From NCBI GenBank assembly GCA_946549155.1, contig CAMNQN010000033.1, positions 1 through 19,818 of the forward strand: a stretch of 19,818 nucleotides of DNA, given 5' to 3'. The notes under the pieces were generated by a model. The model was not told the DNA's origin. It ran no database searches and saw nothing but the letters and a program-made list of their open reading frames with translations. How positions within the stretch are numbered: the first letter of the stretch is position 1; the number at the start of each line of letters is the position of its first letter. Below are positions 14,742 to 19,818 of the stretch, in pieces. Origin of the DNA: an uncultured Lachnospiraceae bacterium. Its GTDB lineage: Bacteria; Bacillota; Clostridia; Lachnospirales; Lachnospiraceae. The translations under genes were made by a program, and so were the position numbers.

Positions 14742-15574
14742 TACGCCATCCCCTTTCTGTACTGCGCCATATCCTCTTTCATATGTTCAAACTGCTCCAT
14801 GGTGGGCGTCTTATGATGCCATCCTGCCTGATTCTCCGCGCAATACAACCCCTTGCCCTTAATCGTGTTGGCAATAATACAAGTGGGCTTACCCTCTGTC
14901 CGGCTCTCCAGCGCCTCACGGATCGCGTCATGGTCATGGCCGTCCAGGTCAATTACCTGAAAACCGAAGGACTCTGACTTACCGTGCAGATTCTCCAGCG
15001 GCATCACATCCTCCGTATTTCCGCTGATCTGCAAATGGTTTCTGTCAATAATCCAGGTCAGATTGGTAAGGCCGAATTTTGCCGCGGACATGGCTGCCTC
15101 CCAGTTGCTGCCCTCCGCCAGCTCCCCGTCTCCGGTGAGCACAAATACCCGGTTGGGCTTTCCGTCCATTTTCAGAGCCAGGGCCATTCCCGTGGCCAGC
15201 CCCAGGCCATGGCCCAGGGAACCGGTATTGGCCTCCACACCGTTCACCTTTTTCGTAGGATGTCCTCCCAGCTTCGCCCCCAGCTTTCCGAACTGGTCCA
15301 GCTCCTCCTGCCCGATGTATCCATAATAATTCAGGATCGCATAATAAGCCTCTGCCGAATGTCCTTTACTGAGAATAAAATAATCTCTTCCCTCCCATTT
15401 GGGATTTTTCGGATCATGCTTCATATAGTCAAACAAATTCACCAGCACATCCGTTTCGGACAGGTCGCCGCCGATATGGCCGCCGTTTCCGCCGATCACA
15501 ATCTCCACTGTTTTCTCCCGAATATCCGCCGCCCGCAGCATCAATTCTTTTTTCTTCTCACCTGATAAGCTCAT
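14741..15574 (-). CDS. Transketolase, N-terminal (ThDP pyrophosphate-binding) subunit
   Basis: A 277-residue protein from the ATG at 15574, supported by AAGGAGG nearby upstream. The thiamine diphosphate motif begins at GDG (148-150) in VFVLTGDGELAEGSNWEAAMSAAKFGLTNLTWIIDRN and ends at Asn179. Active-site histidines typical of transketolase are visible: GGHIGG (His33), SKGHSAEA (His72), LGGHP (His105) and GSLGHGLG (His122). The reading frame continues upstream to 15718, but that extension has no ribosome binding site and overlaps the kinase tail duplication. It pairs with the C-terminal subunit downstream and follows the FGGY kinase by 140 bp, probably in one operon. Confidence 0.93.
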   Translation of the reverse strand: MSLSGEKKKELMLRAADIREKTVEIVIGGNGGHIGGDLSETDVLVNLFDYMKHDPKNPKWEGRDYFILSKGHSAEAYYAILNYYGYIGQEELDQFGKLGAKLGGHPTKKVNGVEANTGSLGHGLGLATGMALALKMDGKPNRVFVLTGDGELAEGSNWEAAMSAAKFGLTNLTWIIDRNHLQISGNTEDVMPLENLHGKSESFGFQVIDLDGHDHDAIREALESRTEGKPTCIIANTIKGKGLYCAENQAGWHHKTPTMEQFEHMKEDMAQYRKGMA

Positions 15575-15674
15575 AATCTCCTCCTTACGGGCCGTGCCCG
15601 TTTCTATCATCTGGATTTTTCTTCCTTTTCCTGCAAATCTATCCGTTCCTTCACTGCGTCGCTGTTCTCTCCAT

Positions 15675-15748
15675 TCACCGCAGCTTCCCGGCGCTTTCTT
15701 CCAGCCGCCCTTCCTCACAGCAGCTTCCCGATGGCTTCCTTCCAGCCG
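15675..15748 (-). repeat. Imperfect tandem duplication of the kinase gene 3' end
   Basis: The last 34 bases of the kinase gene including its stop (15715-15748) recur imperfectly at 15675-15707, about 28 matching positions with a one-base gap. The downstream copy even retains a TGA codon after GKLR, mirroring the real end GKLL. It looks like a small local duplication in the kinase-transketolase spacer, with no coding role evident. Confidence 0.55.
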
Positions 15749-17196
15749 GAAATCTTTGCCTCCCGGAGCACCTCCTCCATTTTGGGGCTGTAATGCTCAT
15801 AAGAAATAGAAGAATACATCTCCTCCTGCTTCCAGAGTCCGGCAGAAATACCTGCCACAAAAATCGCGCCCAGTACCGACAGCTCCTCCGCATCCGGAAT
15901 CCTGATGGAAGCGTCCGCGATATCGCTCTGGAACTGCATCAGGTAATGGTTTCTTGTGGGACCGCCGTCCACGCAGAGTTCCCCGATGCGAAGCCCGGTA
16001 TCCCTGCGCATGGCATCCACCACATCCCGGATCTGATAGGCAATGCTCTCGCAGGCCGCTTTCACAATCTCCTTCTTTCCGGTGGAACGGCTCATTCCGT
16101 AGATCATGGCCCTGGCGTCATTCTTCCACCAGGGAGCGCCCAGACCGGAAAATGCGGGAATCATGTAGGTTCCGTCCTCCTGATTGGCCTCCCCTGCCAG
16201 CGTCTCCGTCTCTTTCGCGGAAGCAATCAGCCCCAGGTCGTTTTTCAGCCAGGAGATCACAGCCCCGGTGTAATTAATATTCCCCTCCAGCACATAGGAA
16301 ACCTTCCCCCCCACCTTCCAGGCCAGGGAGGTGGACAGCCCATGGCTGCTCAGCTTCAGCTCGTCGCCAATGTTCAGCATAATGGAGGAGCCGGTACCGT
16401 AGGTAGTCTTGATCCCGCCGGGCCGGCGGCAGTTATGACCAAACAGCGCTCCGTGGGAATCTCCCAGTACGCCGCAGATGGGGATGGGTTTCTCCAGATA
16501 ACCCTCCAGATCCGTCTCCCCAAACACCGCATCTGAATCCGTTACCGCTGGCAGCGCGTTCACCGGAATACCGAAGATCCGGCAAAGCTCCTCATCCCAG
16601 GCCAGCGTTTTCAGGTTAAAAAGCTGGGTCCGGCTGGCATTGGAATAATCGGTACAAAAGCTTTCCCCCTTCGTCAACCGGTACACCAGATAGCTGTCCA
16701 CCGTTCCCAGGGCCAGATCCCCCTGCCCCGCAGCCAGCTTCACATTCTCTTCGTTCCGAAGCAGCCAGGCCATCTTGGATGCAGGATAATAGGGGGACAG
16801 CACCAGTCCTGTGCGCTTGCAAACATCCTCCCCGCAGCCTGTCCTCTTTTCGATCTCCCCGCACAGCTGCGTGGCTCTGGCACACTGCCACACAATAGCG
16901 TGGGCCAGCGGCTTTCCCGTGGCCCTGCTCCAGGCCACCGTGGTCTCCCGCTGATTCGTGATGCCCATGCAGCGGATCAGGCTTTTGTCAATCCCGGTTT
17001 TCTCAATGACCTCCCGGCACACCGCCAGGCTGTTCTGATAGAACTCCTCCGGGTCATGGGAAACCCAGCCCTTTTCATTCACAATCTGCCGGTGGGGCAG
17101 GTCGCAGCGTCCCACGATGCGTCCCCCATCGTCCACCAGCACCCCCTTCGTACCCTGGGTACTCTGGTCAATCCCCAGTATATAAAATGTACTCAT
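15715..17196 (-). CDS. FGGY-family carbohydrate kinase, glycerol kinase-like
   Basis: A 493-residue FGGY kinase from the ATG at 17196, which has GGAGGG seven bases upstream; a GTG at 17220 is less likely. It aligns by eye with E. coli GlpK: DQSTQGTKGVL (10-20), GITNQRETTVAW with Arg83 and Glu84, IVWQC with Trp103, PYYPASK with Tyr136, GDSHGALFG with catalytic Asp246, TYGTGSSIMLNIG, and GGPTRNHYLMQFQSDI. In GlpK the residue after the catalytic Asp is Gln246, here Ser247. GlpK Phe270 also appears to be Ser271. These changes in the substrate pocket argue against plain glycerol. ATP-dependent phosphorylation of a polyol or ketose is expected. It heads an operon with split transketolase and faces a DeoR regulator. 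Confidence 0.88.
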   Translation of the reverse strand: MSTFYILGIDQSTQGTKGVLVDDGGRIVGRCDLPHRQIVNEKGWVSHDPEEFYQNSLAVCREVIEKTGIDKSLIRCMGITNQRETTVAWSRATGKPLAHAIVWQCARATQLCGEIEKRTGCGEDVCKRTGLVLSPYYPASKMAWLLRNEENVKLAAGQGDLALGTVDSYLVYRLTKGESFCTDYSNASRTQLFNLKTLAWDEELCRIFGIPVNALPAVTDSDAVFGETDLEGYLEKPIPICGVLGDSHGALFGHNCRRPGGIKTTYGTGSSIMLNIGDELKLSSHGLSTSLAWKVGGKVSYVLEGNINYTGAVISWLKNDLGLIASAKETETLAGEANQEDGTYMIPAFSGLGAPWWKNDARAMIYGMSRSTGKKEIVKAACESIAYQIRDVVDAMRRDTGLRIGELCVDGGPTRNHYLMQFQSDIADASIRIPDAEELSVLGAIFVAGISAGLWKQEEMYSSISYEHYSPKMEEVLREAKISGWKEAIGKLL

Positions 17197-17303
17197 ACTT
17201 CCACCCTCCGTTTCTGTCACTGTTTCATTTCCTCTTACTTCGCTTTGCTGCGATCTGACCCGATCCCGGCAGCGGTCTGTTAGTCTCGCTTTCTTTTAAC
17301 CAC

Positions 17304-17332
17304 ATTATAGCGCTATATTTATCGTTTGTCAA
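17304..17332 (-). promoter_or_regulatory. Consensus SigA promoter of the kinase-transketolase operon
   Basis: On the minus strand a perfect TTGACA (17327-17332 complement) and a perfect TATAAT (17304-17309 complement) are exactly 17 bp apart. Transcription would start near 17297, leaving about a 100-base leader before the kinase ATG. Such a strong core promoter normally needs a repressor, which fits the divergent DeoR gene. Confidence 0.85.
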
Positions 17333-17342
17333 CGTAAAATTT

Positions 17343-17378
17343 GCTATTTATGTGCTATTTATGTTCTATTTAGAACAT
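17343..17378. promoter_or_regulatory. Candidate DeoR operator cluster
   Basis: Two exact 11-bp direct repeats GCTATTTATGT (17343-17353, 17354-17364) are followed in the same phase by TCTATTTA. They run into the 18-bp palindrome ATGTTCTATTTAGAACAT (17361-17378; 8-bp arms, TT centre). Another TGTTCTATTA lies at 17454-17463 over the deoR -10. The cluster sits just upstream of the kinase promoter -35. One-helical-turn direct repeats are typical of DeoR/GlpR-family binding sites, so this is the likely operator (inference). Confidence 0.6.
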
Positions 17379-17435
17379 TTTTCTGGAGACCAATTTCAAA
17401 AATGTGTAGTTTAAAACGTCTTTATTCTTTTACCA

Positions 17436-17464
17436 TTGCTTTTCTTTTAAAAATGTTCTATTAT
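17436..17464 (+). promoter_or_regulatory. Candidate deoR promoter
   Basis: TTGCTT (17436-17441) and TATTAT (17459-17464) are 17 bp apart on the plus strand, about 100 bp before the DeoR start. The -10 overlaps TGTTCTATTA, matching half of the palindrome at 17361-17378, which would allow autorepression. The rest of the 17197-17565 gap holds only the kinase leader, its promoter and the operator cluster. Confidence 0.5.
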
Positions 17465-17565
17465 GGATGAAGAAAATAGTTGAAGTCAAATATAAAAATT
17501 TTCCGCCGACGGGGATTTTGCGGGATCGCAGATTCCACCATTCGCGATTATATACAGGAGGAGCT

Positions 17566-18366
17566 ATGAACCTGACCAGACACGCAAAAATCATCGAAAT
17601 CATGGAAAAAAAGAATGTGATCAGCATCAAAGAGCTGGCCGAAAAACTGGGATGCACGGAAATGACTGTCCGCAGAAACCTGGATGAACTGCAGAAAAAA
17701 GGATTTGTCCGCAGGGAGCACGGATACGCCTATCTGCTGACACCGGCAAAATCCACAGATTACTATGTGGAGATTCAGGAAAACGCCCTGGAAAAGAAGG
17801 CCATCGCCGCCGCCGCCCTGACCTACCTAAAGCCCATGAGCAGCATCTGTCTGGATTCCGGAACCACCGTTCAGCAGATGGTGGAACAGCTCCCAGATGG
17901 GCTGCCCCTGTCCGCAATCACCCCCAGCCTGACCGCTGCCCTGACTCTCTCCTCCAAAAAAGAGGTACAGGTGTTGCTGCCCGGCGGCTTTCTCCATCAC
18001 AGCAACCGCACGCTGCTGCTGGAGGATTCCGAAGCCCTCCAGAAATATCAGGTGGATCTGGCCTTTCTCTCCTGCCGTTCCTTTCAGGTACCGGGCGGAG
18101 CCTTTGAACATTCCCAAACCATGACCACCACCAAGCGGGCCCTGGCCTCCATCGCCAGCCGCCGTATCCTGCTGCTGGACCACTCCAAATGGAACGTCAG
18201 CTCCATCTGCAACAGCATTCCGCTGAATGCCCTGGATATTATCATCACCGATAACAAAGCGCCGGAAAAAAGCGTGCAGGAAGCCGCTGCCCTGGGAAAG
18301 GAAATTCTCATCGTAGATCCGACAGACGCCCATGTGGAGGAGCATTTCAATCCCTCCGGGAAGTGA
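17566..18366 (+). CDS. DeoR/GlpR-family transcriptional regulator
   Basis: A 266-residue protein from the ATG at 17566, which has AGGAGG nearby upstream; the frame opens at 17467 but lacks that support. The N-terminal DeoR HTH reads ARHAKIIEIMEKKNVISIKELAEKLGCTEMTVRRNLDELQKKGFVRREHG-like (first M then NLTRHAKII). The C-terminal sensor domain has the sugar-phosphate motif CLDSGTTVQQMV, LLPGG, and the conserved late lysine in LLLDHSKWN. DeoR proteins usually repress sugar genes and release DNA on binding a phosphorylated intermediate. It is divergent from the kinase-transketolase operon and is its probable repressor; the inducer would be a sugar phosphate of that pathway (inference). Confidence 0.92.
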   Translation: MNLTRHAKIIEIMEKKNVISIKELAEKLGCTEMTVRRNLDELQKKGFVRREHGYAYLLTPAKSTDYYVEIQENALEKKAIAAAALTYLKPMSSICLDSGTTVQQMVEQLPDGLPLSAITPSLTAALTLSSKKEVQVLLPGGFLHHSNRTLLLEDSEALQKYQVDLAFLSCRSFQVPGGAFEHSQTMTTTKRALASIASRRILLLDHSKWNVSSICNSIPLNALDIIITDNKAPEKSVQEAAALGKEILIVDPTDAHVEEHFNPSGK

Positions 18367-18680
18367 CCGGACACAAAACCGGGCGGGAACGGCATCCAGA
18401 CAGCCTTTCTCTCCCGGTGCATTTTATAATTACTCTATTCCGTATCTGCCAATGCCTGACAAAGTACGCCGCAGGCTTCTGCCTGGAATATTTATCCCGA
18501 AATTTCAGCAGACTCCCTCTGCATTTCTTCCATATCCATAAAGCCATCAGCAATTAAATATTTGTGCCGTCTCTTATATAAAATAAAGATTATTTTTTCA
18601 AAAAAAATGCAACAAAACAATTGTATTTTCTATTATTTTCATATATAATAGGTTTGTGGGATGAGAGTGAAGAAAACCGT
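18367..18680. other. Intergenic region between deoR and the Rpn nuclease gene
   Basis: A 314-bp gap. The left part has a weak imperfect CCGGG/CCCGG hairpin with no T-run, so no terminator is called. The middle shows only short frames without ribosome binding sites. The right part is very AT-rich and carries the Rpn gene promoter (18621-18649). No RNA gene or clear insertion sequence remnant was recognised. Confidence 0.4.
18621..18649 (+). promoter_or_regulatory. Promoter of the Rpn nuclease gene
   Basis: TTGTAT (18621-18626) and TATAAT (18644-18649) are separated by 17 bp. Transcription starting near 18656 leaves about 25 bases before the ATG at 18681. It also rules out the in-frame ATG at 18621 as the translation start. 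Confidence 0.7.
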
Positions 18681-19733
18681 ATGAAAACATCTTTAGCGCA
18701 GGAGTTATCCCTTGCCAGAACCAAAACAAAATATGACACACAATGCAAAAAGATACTAAGTCAAAAGATTATATTAGCCTGGATATTGAAATACACCGTA
18801 TCAGAATTTGCTGCGATGGATATTTCAGAAATCTATAACTGTATTGAGGGCCCCCCGGAAATTTCAGCGGAAAATCTTCTGCCCGGTGCAGCAAATATTG
18901 AAAAAATAACCGGCATGACAAATGAAGATAAGATTGCGGGAGAAGGCAGCATTTATTATGATATCCGTTTTGCTGTTGTTTTTCCTTCCAGCGACAAGTA
19001 TATACGCCTGCTCATCAACCTGGAAGCTCAAAGCTCTTTTTATCCTGGCTATCAGATTGTCACTCGCGGCATCTTCTATGATGCCAGAATGATATCTGCG
19101 CAGTTGGGGACAGAATTTTCCATCCCCCATTACGACAACATTAAGAAAGTATATTCCATCTGGATTTGCTTGGACGCCCCGAATTATATCGGTAATGCCA
19201 TATCCGATTACCATATGACGAAAACGGATCTCAGCGCCGGAATTCCTGATAACCCCTGGACTTACGATAAAATTTCCATCGTATTGATTACTTTAAATGA
19301 AAAAGTGCCGGCGAAGCATAAGCTTTTACATTTATTGAATGTACTTTTCTCTCCCTTGATGCCTTATGAAGAAAAACGAAAAATACTGGAAACAGAATAT
19401 TCTATTTGTATGGAATACGACGAAGGAAAGGAGTTGAATCTCATGTGTAATGTTTCAGATTATGTCGTAAAAGTAGCAACTGAAATAGGATTGCAGAAAG
19501 GTATGGAACAGGGACTGGAGAAAGGCCTGGAACAAGGCCTGGAACAAGGCCTGGAGCAAGGCCTGGAACAAGGCCTGGAGCAAGGTTTAAAACAAGGTCG
19601 ACAGGAAATAGTGGAAAAACTGCTGAGAATCGGACTGCTCTCTGATGATATCATCGCCAATTTAGCTGATTACAGTATAGAAAAAATTCAGGAGATGAAA
19701 AAGAAGCTTGACTTAATGCCAACTGCCGGTTAA
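18681..19733 (+). CDS. Rpn-family/PD-(D/E)XK nuclease (recombination-promoting nuclease, putative transposase)
   Basis: A 350-residue protein from the ATG at 18681. The N-terminal half matches Clostridial Rpn-like PD-(D/E)XK proteins: YDTQCKKILSQKIILAWILKYTVSEF, GMTNEDK, YYDIRFAVVFP with Asp94, LLINLEAQ with Glu115 and Gln117 (D-x20-E-x-Q core), SSFYPGYQIVTRGIFYDARMISAQLGTEF, and KKVYSIWICLDAP. The C-terminal part ends in a run of Gly-Leu-Glu-Gln repeats and a helical tail. E. coli RpnA-type proteins are DNA endonucleases that stimulate recombination and may act in phage defence. No separate transposase or terminal repeats were seen. The gene is AT-richer than its left neighbours, which suggests transfer. 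A weak GAGAGTGAAG precedes the start. Confidence 0.88.
   Translation: MKTSLAQELSLARTKTKYDTQCKKILSQKIILAWILKYTVSEFAAMDISEIYNCIEGPPEISAENLLPGAANIEKITGMTNEDKIAGEGSIYYDIRFAVVFPSSDKYIRLLINLEAQSSFYPGYQIVTRGIFYDARMISAQLGTEFSIPHYDNIKKVYSIWICLDAPNYIGNAISDYHMTKTDLSAGIPDNPWTYDKISIVLITLNEKVPAKHKLLHLLNVLFSPLMPYEEKRKILETEYSICMEYDEGKELNLMCNVSDYVVKVATEIGLQKGMEQGLEKGLEQGLEQGLEQGLEQGLEQGLKQGRQEIVEKLLRIGLLSDDIIANLADYSIEKIQEMKKKLDLMPTAG
19512..19595 (+). repeat. In-frame 12-bp tandem repeat encoding (Gly-Leu-Glu-Gln)n in the Rpn gene
   Basis: Seven 12-bp units of the type GGCCTGGAACAA run from 19512 to 19595; the five central units are near identical and the two edge units diverged. Each unit encodes GLEQ (first GLEK, last GLKQ). 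Changes in copy number keep the reading frame, so the array can vary without inactivating the protein. Such tails are common in Rpn-like proteins. Confidence 0.9.
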
Positions 19734-19818
19734 CAAAAGCAGGCAGCAAGTCCACGTTCTATTCGAGGGCGTAAAAAATCTTGTGTCTTTGGAACGTGAA
19801 GCTTTCTGATAAAAATTA

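Noticed and set aside
15793..16536. Plus-strand open frame of 247 codons inside the kinase gene
   Set aside because: Antisense shadow of a well-conserved FGGY kinase; composition is Pro/Arg/His-rich and no start signal is present.
17297..17340. Possible CcpA (cre) site near the kinase promoter
   Set aside because: TGACAAACGATAAA has the CG one base out of register with the cre consensus; the match is too poor.
18347..18553. Possible small gene or remnant on the minus strand between deoR and rpn
   Set aside because: No ribosome binding site, no recognisable family, and another frame shows only a short helical scrap ending EISG before a stop.
19753..19798. CACGTTC/GAACGTG inverted repeat after the Rpn gene
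   Set aside because: Only 7-bp arms with a loop of over 30 bases and no T-run; not enough for a terminator call.

Overview
This window most likely comes from a spore-forming Clostridia chromosome, probably Lachnospiraceae or a close relative. The evidence is a spore germination and sporulation operon (GerA-type proteins plus SpoIIR), strong AGGAGG-type ribosome binding sites, the ispE-GntR pair, an Rpn-type nuclease with Gln/Glu/Gly/Leu tail repeats, and a moderately GC-rich main genome interrupted by AT-richer patches. The taxon is inferred from gene content and style; no rRNA or tRNA is present to confirm it.

Layout. Positions 1-160 are T-rich and C-homopolymer sequence that looks like an assembly or contig-edge artefact. 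Positions 185-4327 (minus) form a sporulation operon: gerAA, then a gene fusing a GerAB permease to a GerAC-like lipoprotein half, then spoIIR. Positions 4328-4738 hold a small palindromic element and an intrinsic terminator. Positions 4739-7672 are an AT-richer cassette: a tightly coupled four-gene minus-strand operon (small 4-TM protein, zinc alcohol dehydrogenase, six-segment membrane protein, 62-aa protein) with a divergent TetR regulator. It is bracketed by palindromic elements at 4493-4638 and 7746-7933. Positions 7955-9506 carry ispE and an overlapping FCD-type GntR regulator. Positions 9680-12101 carry a LysR regulator divergent from a sodium:alanine/glycine symporter. A secreted zinc-ribbon and beta-propeller-like protein follows at 12102-13403, meeting the symporter stop to stop with no spacer.

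Positions 13794-18366 form a sugar catabolic module: a divergent DeoR/GlpR-type regulator faces a minus-strand operon of a GlpK-like FGGY kinase and a two-subunit (split) transketolase. A near-consensus TTGACA-17-TATAAT promoter and a cluster of repeated and palindromic operator-like sequence lie between them. Two glycerol-pocket residues of the kinase are replaced, so a ketose substrate feeding the transketolase is plausible. The right end holds an AT-rich Rpn/PD-(D/E)XK nuclease gene with its own promoter.

A dispersed palindromic repeat (core GGACGCAGGATG) occurs just downstream of spoIIR, the lysR gene and the transketolase C gene. The observations that most deserve a second look are the GerAB-GerAC fusion with an internal lipoprotein signal, the kinase plus split transketolase pathway, the palindrome-bracketed TetR/ADH/membrane cassette, and the long palindromes.
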